A DNA stretch of 64,000 nt from UBA6055 sp965203755 (GTDB taxonomy: Bacteria > Chloroflexota > Anaerolineae > Aggregatilineales > Phototrophicaceae). The translations under genes were made by a program, and so were the position numbers. The DNA lies in the NCBI GenBank assembly GCA_965203755.1, contig OZ241910.1, forward strand, positions 2,232,001-2,296,000, given 5' to 3'. The notes beneath the pieces were generated by a model that saw only the letters and a list, made by a program, of their open reading frames with translations, was not told where the DNA came from and made no database searches. Below are positions 16,116 through 25,767 of the stretch, piece after piece (position 1 is the stretch's first letter; each line of letters begins with the position of its first letter).

Positions 16116-17744
16116 ATGGACTTGACCGGACTTTCGCTTACGACGATTACTTTATTCATCCCGATGATTGGTTTTGCCATTCTGCTGTTTATGAACGGCG
16201 AAACCCAAAAAAACAACATCAAGTGGGTGGCCTTTGGCGCCAGTATTGTGACCTTTGTGGCATCGGCTCTGATGTGGATTAACTTTGATCCAGGTACGGC
16301 TGAACTGCAAATGGCGCAGCGAAATACCTGGGCCGAGGTCTCTCTGGGCGATTCGGTCATCAACATCAGTTATTATGTGGGCGTGGATGGCATCAGTATG
16401 CTGCTGGTTCTGCTCACGACTTTTATGATGCCGATAGCTGTTCTGGGCTCCTTTGGCAGCCATATCTTTGAAGAACGCGGGCGCGAGAAACTCTACTATC
16501 TCTTCCTGATGCTGCTCGAATGGGCGATGATTGGCGTGTTTGTCGTGCATGACCTCATCATCTTCTACGTTTTTTGGGAGGTTACGTTGGTGCCGATGTA
16601 CTTCCTCATCGGCATCTGGGGGGCAGAAGAGCGCATCTATGCCGCCGTCAAATTCTTCCTGTACACGATGGCCGGCTCAATCCTGATGCTGATCGCCATC
16701 TTGTACGTCGGCAATCAGGCCGGCACCTTCAGCACCTACAGCGACGGCGGCGATGTCGGGGTCATTGAGATGGTCCAGACATACGACGGAGAAGGCACAT
16801 ATTGGGATCCGATTGAGCTTGAAGAGGGAACTGCGGCCAGCGCGGCTGATGCTGAAGAGCGCGGTTTTCTGCTAAGTTCGGTCGAGAGCTTTCTGTTCTT
16901 GGGCTTCCTGGTGGCTTTCGCCATCAAAGTACCCATCTTTCCCTTTCATAGCTGGCTGCCCGATGCCCATGTCCAGGCGCCAACGGCTGGCTCGGTTATC
17001 CTGGCCGGCGTGCTGCTGAAGATGGGAACTTATGGGATTGTGCGCTTTAATTTGACCCTGTTCCCGCAGGCGGCGGTGGCCTGGGCGCCCACGATTGCCT
17101 TGCTGGGTGTCATTGGCATTATCTACGGCGCCTGGGTCAGCTATGCACAGGATAATGTCAAAAAGCTGGTTGCCTATTCATCGGTCAGCCACCTTGGATT
17201 TGTCGTGCTGGGCATCTTCGCGCTGAATTCGCAGGGCTTGCAGGGGGCGACGCTCCAGATGGTGAATCATGGCATCAGCACCGGCGGCCTCTTCCTGATT
17301 GTGGGGATGCTCTATGAACGTTGGCATACCAAAGAAATGGCGGCTTATGGCGGGATATGGAAAGTGATGCCCTTGTTTGGGGCCATCAGCCTGGTGATAT
17401 CGCTAAGCAGTATGGGTTTGCCGGGGCTGAATGGCTTTATTGGCGAATTCACGATTTTGATGGGTTCGCTGGGCAGCGGCTATCTGGGCTTTGCCTTTAC
17501 GCTGTTCGGCACGCTGGGTGTGATTTTGGCGGCTGTCTATCTGCTCAAGATGTTTCAGCAGGTCTTTATGGGCGAACATACCAATCGCTTGAAAGATGAA
17601 ACCGGCTATAAACTGCGCTGGAATGAGATCGCGGCCTTTATCCCGATTTTGATTATGATTTTCTGGATGGGCATTCAGCCGATTGTTTTCTTCAATATGC
17701 TTGATATATCGGTAGACAGCATCGCTGCGATGTTCATCCCCTAG
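16116..17744 (+). CDS. nuoM: NADH-quinone oxidoreductase subunit M
   Basis: 542 residues, an antiporter-like proton-pumping subunit of the membrane arm. The helix-5 glutamate is in FWEVTLVPMYFLIGIWG (Glu155), and AIKVPIFPFHSWLPDAH (269-285) contains the central lysine and the conserved loop. Between them, residues ~203-250 are an acidic, Gly/Ala-rich insertion (GGDVGVIEMVQTYDGEGTYW) not needed for the fold. This is a smaller version of the loop enlargement seen in NuoL. The ATG follows AAGGAG. Confidence 0.94.
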   Translation: MDLTGLSLTTITLFIPMIGFAILLFMNGETQKNNIKWVAFGASIVTFVASALMWINFDPGTAELQMAQRNTWAEVSLGDSVINISYYVGVDGISMLLVLLTTFMMPIAVLGSFGSHIFEERGREKLYYLFLMLLEWAMIGVFVVHDLIIFYVFWEVTLVPMYFLIGIWGAEERIYAAVKFFLYTMAGSILMLIAILYVGNQAGTFSTYSDGGDVGVIEMVQTYDGEGTYWDPIELEEGTAASAADAEERGFLLSSVESFLFLGFLVAFAIKVPIFPFHSWLPDAHVQAPTAGSVILAGVLLKMGTYGIVRFNLTLFPQAAVAWAPTIALLGVIGIIYGAWVSYAQDNVKKLVAYSSVSHLGFVVLGIFALNSQGLQGATLQMVNHGISTGGLFLIVGMLYERWHTKEMAAYGGIWKVMPLFGAISLVISLSSMGLPGLNGFIGEFTILMGSLGSGYLGFAFTLFGTLGVILAAVYLLKMFQQVFMGEHTNRLKDETGYKLRWNEIAAFIPILIMIFWMGIQPIVFFNMLDISVDSIAAMFIP

Positions 17745-17752
17745 GAGAAATC

Positions 17753-19291
17753 ATGTTTGATACGCCGACTGTCGCCGAATTTCTCGCAAGCTCCAACTGG
17801 GTCTCCACCTTGCCGGGACTGCTGCTGGCGCTGTGGACGCTGATGCTTGTCCTGGCTGACTTGTTTATTCCGCCGGAACGCAAGTGGTGGACGCCTGCGC
17901 TTGCCTGCGTCGGGCTGGGCCTCAGCTTTGCTGTCAATTTATTTGTGTACTCCCCGGCCGAAAGCGAACAGGTCGCGTTTTATGGCATGTTTGTGGCCGA
18001 TGCCTTTAGCGGCTTTTTGAATGCGGTCATTCTGGCGGCGACGCTGATTTCGATTCTGATGAGTTGGGATTATCTCAATCGGGCGGATATTCACCGCGGG
18101 GAATACTATATTCTGGCATTGCTGTCCGCGGCCGGCGCCATGTTCATGGTCGGCGCCAATGACCTGGTGATTGTTTTCATCGCCCTGGAACTGCTTAGCA
18201 TTCCATTGTATATCATGGCCGCCTTCCGCTCCATCAATCGGGACGGCGCTGAAACGGCGCTGAAATCCGAAGAAAGCGGCATGAAGTATTTTATTTTGGG
18301 CGCTTTTTCGAGCGCGTTTCTGGTGTATGGCTCGGCGCTGGTTTATGGCGCCACCGGGACGACCAATATCCCGCAGATTTTCTCAATGGCGGGCAGTCTT
18401 GCCGGCACGGCATCGGCGGCGGCTTTCTATCTGCTGACCGGCGCTGCCTTGCTGTTTGTCGGGCTGGGGTTCAAGGTGGCTGTGGTCCCCTTCCATATGT
18501 GGACGCCGGATGTGTATGAAGGTGCGCCAACGCCGGTGACGGCATTGATGAGTGTAACCGCCAAAATTGGTGGTTTCGCCGCTTTGCTGCGGGTGCTGGT
18601 CACGGGGCTGTCGATTTTTGCATTGACAGAAGGCGGCGCGGCCGCCTGGCAGGCTGCTTTGTCGGCTGCCGCCATCCTGACGTTGATCTTGGGCAATTTT
18701 GTCGCGATTTCACAGCGCAATCTCAAACGTATGCTGGCTTATTCGTCCATTGCGCATGCCGGCTATATCTTAGTCGCTGTCGTCGCAGCCGGCACGGCCG
18801 GCATGGCTGATGCCGCCGCACAGAGCGCTCTGGTGTATATGCTGGCTTATATGTTCACCAATCTGGGAGCCTTCGCCGTGGTGATGGCCATCGAACATAA
18901 AGATGGGACCGGGGTCAATCTTAATGACATCACCGGCTTGGCGAGGTCGCGCCCGCTGATGGCGATGGCCATGACGGTCTTTATGCTTAGCTTGACCGGG
19001 ATTCCATTAACGGCCGGTTTTGTTGGCAAGCTGCTGGTGTTTGCGGCCGCGGTTCAGGCAGGTCTCTTTGGGCTGGCGATTATCGGTGTGCTGACGAGTG
19101 TGGTCAGCGCCTTTTATTACATGCGGGTCGTGGTCAATATGTACCTGCGCGATCAATCGGGCCGTCTTGAGCCGTCATTAGAAACCCCCTGTGTGCGCTG
19201 GGCGATTAACATCTCGCTTGCCGGCACGCTCATCTTTGGCATTTTCTACCCCTTGGCGACCAATCTTGTGAGCATGGTCAGCATCGTCTAA
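17753..19291 (+). CDS. nuoN: NADH-quinone oxidoreductase subunit N
   Basis: 512 residues, the third antiporter-like proton-pumping subunit, with about 14 membrane helices. Family motifs include the helix-5 glutamate in VIFIALELLSIPLYI, KVAVVPFHMWTPDVYEGAPTPVT (split over 475-550 in nucleotide order), and YSSIAHAGYIL. It starts 8 nt after nuoM with AGGAGAAATC as ribosome-binding site and closes the operon. Its stop overlaps by 4 nt the end of a convergent, truncated dioxygenase gene. No hairpin with a T-run was found at the end. Confidence 0.95.
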   Translation: MFDTPTVAEFLASSNWVSTLPGLLLALWTLMLVLADLFIPPERKWWTPALACVGLGLSFAVNLFVYSPAESEQVAFYGMFVADAFSGFLNAVILAATLISILMSWDYLNRADIHRGEYYILALLSAAGAMFMVGANDLVIVFIALELLSIPLYIMAAFRSINRDGAETALKSEESGMKYFILGAFSSAFLVYGSALVYGATGTTNIPQIFSMAGSLAGTASAAAFYLLTGAALLFVGLGFKVAVVPFHMWTPDVYEGAPTPVTALMSVTAKIGGFAALLRVLVTGLSIFALTEGGAAAWQAALSAAAILTLILGNFVAISQRNLKRMLAYSSIAHAGYILVAVVAAGTAGMADAAAQSALVYMLAYMFTNLGAFAVVMAIEHKDGTGVNLNDITGLARSRPLMAMAMTVFMLSLTGIPLTAGFVGKLLVFAAAVQAGLFGLAIIGVLTSVVSAFYYMRVVVNMYLRDQSGRLEPSLETPCVRWAINISLAGTLIFGIFYPLATNLVSMVSIV

Positions 19292-19641
19292 ACGCCGGCT
19301 GGCGGCCTAATCCCTTCAAGTGGGCGTCGACTTTGCCTTGAGCGCGGCGGCGCTACGTGTATAAGGGGTTCTTTGCCGATCAACTCGCGGAAGACCGCCG
19401 CCAGCCGTTGATCCAGCATCCAGTCAAGGCTGATTGGGTCCCAGCGGTGCATGTGTATCAAACGCGGATATTTCTTGAGCGGGTCATCGCTGCCTGTATC
19501 GACGCCGCTGGAATCGCCCGGATGTCTCCCTTTCCGCATATCCATGTAATGCTGGCGGTAGGCGGCTGTTTCTTCGTCGGAAAACAGGCCCGAAACAATC
19601 GCGTATCCCTGTTCCTGAAAGGCTTGTACGTCTACCCGCAT
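19288..19641 (-). pseudogene. truncated phytanoyl-CoA dioxygenase (PhyH)-like gene
   Basis: 117 residues. The first ~95 look like the N-terminus of a PhyH-type Fe(II)/2-oxoglutarate dioxygenase: FQEQGYAIVSGLFSDEETAAYRQ, then WDPISLDWMLDQRLAAVFRELIGKEPL (split here). Relatives run ~270-300 residues and carry an HxD...H iron site, all of it missing here. After GKEPL the reading becomes Arg/Pro-rich and unlike the family, and the frame ends inside the nuoN stop. A good start signal survives (AGGAGAGG upstream of the ATG at 19641), so the loss may be recent. I read it as a 3'-deleted remnant; a functional short protein is unlikely. Confidence 0.6.
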
Positions 19642-19668
19642 GATGGGCCGGCCTCTCCTAATATCGTG

Positions 19669-19698
19669 TTGCTTGACAGCTTGACGCTCAATTATAAT
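19669..19698 (+). promoter_or_regulatory. probable promoter for the YbaK-like gene
   Basis: A perfect TATAAT lies at 19693-19698. Two -35 candidates overlap: TTGCTT (19669-19674, 18-nt spacer) and TTGACA (19673-19678, 14-nt spacer). Transcription would begin near 19705, about 30 nt before the ATG at 19734. It also lies between divergent genes, upstream of the PhyH fragment. Confidence 0.45.
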
Positions 19699-19733
19699 TT
19701 CACAGCTTGATTTTAACGGAAAGGGATATTTCC

Positions 19734-20219
19734 ATGCAAGCGATGGGCCTCATGGATGTTCAGCAAACGCTTCGACAACTCCAACTCGATATCCAAATCA
19801 TCGAATTTGACAGTTCCACAGCCACCTCGCAGCTGGCGGCAGAGCGGGTTGGCTGTGAACCGGGGCAGATTGTCAAGAGTCTCGGCTTTATGATTGACAG
19901 GACAGCGCCTATCCTGGTCCTGACCAGCGGCGACCATACGGTCGATGACCGCAAGCTGGCAGCCTTGTTTGCGGTCGGGCGCAAGAAAGTGCGGATGATG
20001 AAGGCTGAACAATGCGTCGCTATCCTGGGATATGCGCCCGGCGGCGTTCCGCCAATAGGTCATCGGCAGTCTGGATTGCCGGTGTTTTTGGATAAAACGC
20101 TGAAGCGCTATGAGTTGGTCTATGCGGCCGGGGGAACGGCGCAGACGATCTTCCCAATCGCTTTGACCGCGCTGCAACAGGTGACTCAAGCGAATTTTGC
20201 CGATGTTGTCAAAGACTAA
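19734..20219 (+). CDS. YbaK/EbsC-family aminoacyl-tRNA deacylase
   Basis: 161 residues, the full length of a stand-alone YbaK/ProX editing domain, which hydrolyses mischarged tRNA. Family features: EFDSSTATSQLAAERVGCEPGQIVKSLGF (split around residues 23-52) with the conserved lysine of the active site, ILVLTSGDHTVDDRKLA, and GYAPGGVPPIGH at about 101-112 (glycine-rich loop). The ATG at 19734 follows GGAAAGGGA by 8 nt. Which aminoacyl-tRNA it edits (Cys-tRNA-Pro is common) cannot be read from sequence. The 3' end overlaps the convergent glycosyltransferase gene by 4 nt. Confidence 0.88.
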   Translation: MQAMGLMDVQQTLRQLQLDIQIIEFDSSTATSQLAAERVGCEPGQIVKSLGFMIDRTAPILVLTSGDHTVDDRKLAALFAVGRKKVRMMKAEQCVAILGYAPGGVPPIGHRQSGLPVFLDKTLKRYELVYAAGGTAQTIFPIALTALQQVTQANFADVVKD

Positions 20220-22150
20220 GGGCCTGGTTGCACCTCTAAGGTCGTCAGATAGTATTCGCGGCCGATGCTGCCGCCGTCGGGATAACGGAAGGGCAGGGCT
20301 TGTCCGCTCATGCTCTCTTTCATCGCCAGCAGCAAATCATATCCCCCAGCGTCGATGTCGCAGGGAATCGTTAACTTGGTTTGGTCACGGTAGTATTTGT
20401 CGGTTATCCATTCGGTCGTGAATTGATTGGCAGGAGCTTCCGATTCGGCAATGGCTTCCTGTCCATCGCCATCGTCATCAGCAAGAATGATGGTCAGGGT
20501 GTAGGGAGTTGCATCCAGTTGAGCTATCTGCCACCAGCTTTCGATGGTGACTGTTTGACAGGCAGGCACATCAACGGAATCCAGTGACCATGAATGCAGT
20601 CGCATGGCATCACCGACATGGATGACAAAATCCGACACCGGCGCGCGGCGGTATTCGGACAGGCTGTAAGAAGTTGGGAAAGGCTGCTCCCAAGCGGCGG
20701 TTTGGACCAGCGCATAGTTTGCATTAAGCCACTCCTGGAGCGCTTCGCCATGTCGGTTGCCGCCGCCCTGACGCAGCAGCCAAAGCTGCTGATGGTCGGG
20801 CAGTCTGTCGAAAGACGTCTTGTTAAATGACCTGTCAACATTCGCCAATCTGTCAGGAAATGCGGGTGGATGCGCAGCGTCGCCGGGGTTAATCAGGTGG
20901 AACATACGATCTTTGGACATCTTGCCAGGTGTAAAATCCATCAAATAGTAAGATGCCGGCAATAACCATCGCCATGCCCATGAAAATTCGGTGATGAGCA
21001 GGCTGTCGGTTTGATAGGTCGGTTCCATGTTTTGGACAATCTGCCGATAAGGCGCGTTGGAGGTTGGCACGGCAATGTTCTGCGGCGCATGGAGATAGAG
21101 CAGAATCAGCAGAATCGCTCCAGCCTGAAGCGGAAGCTGCCGCAGCCCCAAAGCCATCAGCAAAGCCACCAGCATAACAAGCGCTTGCAGGTTGCGCGCG
21201 GTCAGGTTGCGGACAAGCGAATTGGCGGCAAAGGCAATCAGGAGCGTCGCCAGCAGGAGAAACAGGGGATAGAGCAGATGCCAGCGCTTTTGCCGGCGCA
21301 GACCGGGATGGGCGCGGCCGATGGCGGCTTTTGCGCCCGGCGCGAACAGGCTCGACAGCAGGAGGAAACCAAAGACAATCTCGGGACGAAACGCGACCTG
21401 CTGGTACAGTGTTTGCAAGCCTTCCCAACCGGAAGGGATGGAGTAATAGATGCCGCCGGAAAAGGGAACGAGGATGACATAGATGAATGGCAGGAGCCAG
21501 GCGGAAAACGACAGAGCAATGAAGCCCCACATAAGTATTGAGTTCAGCCAGACTTTGCGCTCGAATCGACGAAACGCAAACAGGAAGAGCGCATGAGCCG
21601 GAAAGATGAAAAAAGCGAAGTAATGTGTATAGATGGCGGCGATGCCCAGCGCGGCATAGACAAGCATCAGTTTTGATGTTGGCTGGCGCAGCCAGCGATA
21701 ATAGACCAGGTGCAATGCTGTGGTTATCATCACCAGCATCGGATACGGACGCAGTTCATACATGCCACTGCTGGCGAATCCATAGACCCCTAAAATCGCA
21801 ACGGCATAGAAAGCTGTTCGCCTGTCGATAAGGTGCAGCCCCAGTTGATATAACAGGGCGTAGGTCATCAGATTGATGAGTTTGGATGACCAACGGGTGA
21901 TTTCTTCGACGCCGCCAAAACGTTCCACCCAAAAATCGGCGAACAGAGTCCATCCGGGCGGGTGAATGTCCCTTGCCGTCCATTCCACGATGCCCTCTGG
22001 CGACAGCTTCAAGGCGCCGTGGACCGAGTTGATCTCATCTTCGCGATAGTTGCGGCCGCCATAGCTGCCCGAATGCAGCAGCATGATGATGAGGATGAGA
22101 GCAGTTGCAGCAAAAATCCCCTTGACTGTGGCAGCCCGTTCTGTTGGCAA
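20216..22150 (-). CDS. GT39/GT-C-like membrane glycosyltransferase
   Basis: 644 residues. Residues 1-~390 hold around ten membrane helices. The early acidic motif NYREDEINSVHGA (about 34-46) after helix 1 is the place where GT-C enzymes such as GT39/ArnT bind the lipid-linked donor sugar. Residues ~400-644 are a soluble domain, probably outside the membrane, with a beta-rich end. The only start before helix 1 is TTG at 22150, as no ATG or GTG lies between it and an upstream in-frame stop; the next ATG would cut into helix 1. It follows mfd by 48 nt. Substrate and acceptor are unknown. Confidence 0.75.
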   Translation of the reverse strand: MPTERAATVKGIFAATALILIIMLLHSGSYGGRNYREDEINSVHGALKLSPEGIVEWTARDIHPPGWTLFADFWVERFGGVEEITRWSSKLINLMTYALLYQLGLHLIDRRTAFYAVAILGVYGFASSGMYELRPYPMLVMITTALHLVYYRWLRQPTSKLMLVYAALGIAAIYTHYFAFFIFPAHALFLFAFRRFERKVWLNSILMWGFIALSFSAWLLPFIYVILVPFSGGIYYSIPSGWEGLQTLYQQVAFRPEIVFGFLLLSSLFAPGAKAAIGRAHPGLRRQKRWHLLYPLFLLLATLLIAFAANSLVRNLTARNLQALVMLVALLMALGLRQLPLQAGAILLILLYLHAPQNIAVPTSNAPYRQIVQNMEPTYQTDSLLITEFSWAWRWLLPASYYLMDFTPGKMSKDRMFHLINPGDAAHPPAFPDRLANVDRSFNKTSFDRLPDHQQLWLLRQGGGNRHGEALQEWLNANYALVQTAAWEQPFPTSYSLSEYRRAPVSDFVIHVGDAMRLHSWSLDSVDVPACQTVTIESWWQIAQLDATPYTLTIILADDDGDGQEAIAESEAPANQFTTEWITDKYYRDQTKLTIPCDIDAGGYDLLLAMKESMSGQALPFRYPDGGSIGREYYLTTLEVQPGP

Positions 22151-22198
22151 CGTAATAGACTCGCTTGGTTCAAACCGTGTTCGAGCTTGACTCTACCA

Positions 22199-25100
22199 TC
22201 AAGATGATGCGGATTCCAGCCTGCCCTTTAAGCCCTCCAAGCGAATCCACTGGCGCAGCTGCTTGAGTACATCCATCAGCCGCCATTGCCAGATGTCGGC
22301 TTCGGCCGGGACTTGCACCTCGGTTCGGGTGACATCAATGTCTGTACCCAGTTTGAGCGCCAGCAGACGACGGTGGATGCTGGCAAGATAAGGCAGCTTG
22401 ATGAGAATGTGAGAACGCGGCATGATGACGCGGGTCGCGCCGATGGCCTGTGCCAGCAGCTTGACTTCAATCTGATAGAGCAGACCGTCGACGGATGCGG
22501 GCAGCTGTCCAAAGCGGTCTGTCAGTTCCTGTTTCATGGCTTCAGCTTCTTCGGCGCTGCGGATATTGCCAATGCGGCGATAGAGTCGCAGGCGCAGAGC
22601 CATCTCCGGTATCCAGTCGGTCGGAATGTAAGCCGGCAAAGGCAGGTCAATCACGATGCGCTCGCGGGCAGAGGCCGGCGGCTGGTCAGCAGAGGGCGTT
22701 TCTTTTTGGTCTTTGACAGCCTGTTGCAGCATCTCGGTATAGAGATGCAGTCCGACTTCTTCAATATGCCCGGATTGCCGCATACTTAGTATGCCGCCGC
22801 GGCCGCGCAGTTCGAGGTCGCGGATGGCGATTTGAAAGCCGGAACCCAGCTGCGTGTTTTCCGCCAAGGTTTCGAGGCGCGCGCGCGCTTCTTCGGTCAG
22901 GGCGCCGGGCGCGTGGAAAAAATAAGCATATCCCTGCTGCGCCGAGCGTCCCACCCGCCCGCGCAGTTGATAAAGCTGTGATATCCCAAACCCGTCGGCG
23001 CGGTCGACGACCAGCGTATTCACCCGCGGCATATCAATGCCGTTTTCGATGATGGCGGTTGAAATTAAAACGTCATATTCCCCGCGAGCGAAGGCCGCCA
23101 TAACGTTTTCCAATATGCGCGGCGCCATTTGTCCGTGCGCGATCACCACGGTGGCCTCGGGGACGATGTTTTCGATTTTGCTGCGGATGGACTGGATGGT
23201 CTTGATGCGATTGTGAACCACGAATACCTGACCGCCGCGCTCAAGTTCGCGCAGGATGGCGCGGCGGCTTAGCTTGTCATCCCAGGGACCGACCTGCGTA
23301 ATCACCGACAGCCGTTCTTCGGGCGGCGTTTGGATCATGCTGATATCGCGGATGCCGCTCAAGCTCATAAACAGGGTGCGCGGAATCGGCGTCGCCGTCA
23401 ATGTCAGAATGTCAATTTTGGCGCGCTGTTTTTTGAAACGTTCCTTGTGCTTGACGCCGAAACGCTGTTCTTCGTCGATAATCATCAAGCCGATGTTTTT
23501 GAAACGAATGTCTTGTGACAGCAGGCGATGCGTGCCGACGATTACGTCAATCTCGCCGCTTGCCAGGCGCTTGACGATCTCCTTTTGCTGCGCTTGGGTA
23601 CGAAAGCGCGACAGCATTTCGACAGTGACGGGAAAGGACTTGAGGCGCGCCTTGAAATGATCAAAATGCTGCTGTGCCAGGATGGTGGTCGGCGCCAGGA
23701 GCGCGACCTGGGCGCCATCCTGCGCGGCTTTGAAGGCCGCCCGCAGCGCGACTTCGGTCTTGCCAAAGCCAACGTCGCCGCAAACCAGGCGGTCCATAGG
23801 CGCGCTGCTTTCCATGTCGCGCTTGACTTCTCGAATCACCTTGAGTTGGTCTTCGGTTTCGACAAAGGGAAAGCCGGCTTCCAACTCGTGCTGCCATGCG
23901 CTGTCAGGGCTGTAGGCGAAGCCGGATGAACCGGCGCGGCGGCGATAGATCGCCATCAATTCCCGCGCTTCTTCTTCCGCATTTCGTCGGGCTTTGCTGC
24001 GTATTTTCAGCCACATATCGGGCTTGCCCAATTTGCTAAGTCGGGGCGGTTTTTCCTCGGCGCCAACATAGCGGGATAAGCGGTCGGTTTGATGAATGGG
24101 GACAAAAAGCGTGTCCGCGCCATGATACTCAATCAGCAGATATTCGCGTTCGGTCGAGTTGATCCGACGGTGGCGCATGCCCATGAATTTGCCAATGCCA
24201 TAATCCACATGGACGACATAAGCGCCTTCTGCCCAATCTGTGTATGCGGTTTCAGGCGTTTTGCGTCCAGAGCGGCTGGCTGCTGTCGAGCGGCGGCGGG
24301 GTTCGGCGCGTGACCAGCCGAAAATCTCGGCATCAGTAATGAAGTGGAGGCGGTTGCCGGCGCCATGCAAGGTCCAGCCTTCAGCAGCCGCGCCTTCGAC
24401 AAACCGCAATGCGCCCGGCGGCAGCGGCTCGGCGATGGATCGCACCGTCGGTATGAAGGCCGAGGCATCCTGCTCATACCATAAATTCAGCAGCCGACTG
24501 ACCTGCTCGGTGACAATCACCACCGAATCGCCGCGATTCCGATAAGCGCGAATTTGGTTAAGCATCATCCGAAGCTGGCCGCCATAACGTTCGCCGGGCG
24601 CGAACAGACGCGGCCGGCTTCCGTTTTCCTCGGCTGATGTCATGGTGGAAAGGCTGATGCTCTGACGGCTGTGAATCTGCTGCTGCAAGCGCTTCCAATA
24701 GATGCCGGGCGCTGGGTGATTGTCCGCGATTTGATGTGCGGCGCAGGCATCGCGGCGGTTGGCTTCGGCGCGGGCGGCGAGATCGCGGATGGCTGCTTCC
24801 AGCGCTTGTGGATCTTCGATGAGAATCAAGCTGCCGTCGGGGGCATAGTCCAACAAGCTCGCCGGCGGAGAATAGATATAAGGCAAATAATGCTCAAGAT
24901 GGGCGAAAGCCGTACCCATTGCCAGCGATTCCATATCGGATGCCATGCCGGAAAAGCCGGCCGCCTTATCTGTGATGGCATTTGCCTGTGCTTTGAGTTG
25001 GTTTCCAATCGGCGGCGTAAGTTTGGGCAAGGCTTCGCGGGCGGGCACAATACGCAGGGATTGCAGCCGCCTGATGCTGCGCTGGCTGCCAGGGTCAAAT

Positions 25101-25726
25101 TGACGCAGGCTGTCTATCTGGTCATCAAAAAATTCAATCCGCACCGGATATTGGGCTGCTAACGGGAAGATATCCAGTATGCCGCCGCGGCGGCTGAATG
25201 TGCCTGGTTCGGTCACAATCGTCGCCGGCTCGTATCCGATGCCGACCCAGAAACGAAGCAGCGATTCGGGCGGATAACGGCCGCCAAGCGCAAGTTCAAG
25301 CGTGGATTGGCAGAAGCGGCCGGGCGGCAGGGTGGCTTGCATAAGGGCCCGCGCCGATGAGACGATGATGGGATGTTCCGAATCCCGGTCTTGCATCAAA
25401 GCTGACAGAGTTTCGATGCGACTGCGAATCACGCTGACATCCCAAGGCGCCCGGTCATAGAAGCCGGCCGATGGCTCGGCAAAGCGGTAAATGCGGCCGG
25501 GGTTTTCAAGCCAGACCGGCAGCTGCTCGCTGACATTGTAGGCGCGGCGAACCTGCGCCGTCAGGCAGATGATGGGGCCATCCCAATCCTGCGCCAGCGC
25601 CGCCAGCATATAGGGACGCGCCGCGCGCGCCAAATGGATCTGGCTGTCGGACAGACCTTGCAGTACCTGGCGCCAGGTCTTGCTATCGCGCAAACTGTGC
25701 AGCAAACCTGAAAGTAAAATCGACAT
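22199..25726 (-). CDS. mfd: transcription-repair coupling factor
   Basis: 1175 residues. Mfd removes RNA polymerase stalled at lesions and recruits UvrA. The N-terminal third resembles UvrB domains. The RNA polymerase-interacting domain follows (VHVDYGIGKFMGMRHR...YLLIEYHGADTLFVP, around 510-550). The RecG-like motor has Walker A CGDVGFGKTEVALRAAF, DEEQ box MIIDEEQRFGVKHKERF, TATPIPRTL, and motif VI QLRGRVGRSAQQGYAYF. The C-terminal TRCF domain is present. ATG 25726 gives a family-like start; a TTG at 25771 overlapping the upstream stop codon would add 15 residues and cannot be excluded. Confidence 0.95.
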   Translation of the reverse strand: MSILLSGLLHSLRDSKTWRQVLQGLSDSQIHLARAARPYMLAALAQDWDGPIICLTAQVRRAYNVSEQLPVWLENPGRIYRFAEPSAGFYDRAPWDVSVIRSRIETLSALMQDRDSEHPIIVSSARALMQATLPPGRFCQSTLELALGGRYPPESLLRFWVGIGYEPATIVTEPGTFSRRGGILDIFPLAAQYPVRIEFFDDQIDSLRQFDPGSQRSIRRLQSLRIVPAREALPKLTPPIGNQLKAQANAITDKAAGFSGMASDMESLAMGTAFAHLEHYLPYIYSPPASLLDYAPDGSLILIEDPQALEAAIRDLAARAEANRRDACAAHQIADNHPAPGIYWKRLQQQIHSRQSISLSTMTSAEENGSRPRLFAPGERYGGQLRMMLNQIRAYRNRGDSVVIVTEQVSRLLNLWYEQDASAFIPTVRSIAEPLPPGALRFVEGAAAEGWTLHGAGNRLHFITDAEIFGWSRAEPRRRSTAASRSGRKTPETAYTDWAEGAYVVHVDYGIGKFMGMRHRRINSTEREYLLIEYHGADTLFVPIHQTDRLSRYVGAEEKPPRLSKLGKPDMWLKIRSKARRNAEEEARELMAIYRRRAGSSGFAYSPDSAWQHELEAGFPFVETEDQLKVIREVKRDMESSAPMDRLVCGDVGFGKTEVALRAAFKAAQDGAQVALLAPTTILAQQHFDHFKARLKSFPVTVEMLSRFRTQAQQKEIVKRLASGEIDVIVGTHRLLSQDIRFKNIGLMIIDEEQRFGVKHKERFKKQRAKIDILTLTATPIPRTLFMSLSGIRDISMIQTPPEERLSVITQVGPWDDKLSRRAILRELERGGQVFVVHNRIKTIQSIRSKIENIVPEATVVIAHGQMAPRILENVMAAFARGEYDVLISTAIIENGIDMPRVNTLVVDRADGFGISQLYQLRGRVGRSAQQGYAYFFHAPGALTEEARARLETLAENTQLGSGFQIAIRDLELRGRGGILSMRQSGHIEEVGLHLYTEMLQQAVKDQKETPSADQPPASARERIVIDLPLPAYIPTDWIPEMALRLRLYRRIGNIRSAEEAEAMKQELTDRFGQLPASVDGLLYQIEVKLLAQAIGATRVIMPRSHILIKLPYLASIHRRLLALKLGTDIDVTRTEVQVPAEADIWQWRLMDVLKQLRQWIRLEGLKGRLESASS

Positions 25727-25748
25727 ATTGGTGTGGATGGCTCGCTTG

Positions 25749-25763
25749 TTTCGACAGTCGAAA
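25749..25763. promoter_or_regulatory. 15-nt palindrome at the mfd 5' end
   Basis: TTTCGAC and GTCGAAA are perfect 7-nt half-sites around one central base. The element lies between the stop of the upstream hydrolase gene and the mfd ATG. It is too short for a terminator and could be a repressor site or chance. Confidence 0.3.
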
Positions 25764-25767
25764 AACC

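Noticed and set aside
19357..19710. 117-residue open frame on the plus strand opposite the PhyH remnant
   Set aside because: It has no recognisable family and is antisense to a frame with clear PhyH residues; the YbaK promoter also lies inside its 3' end.
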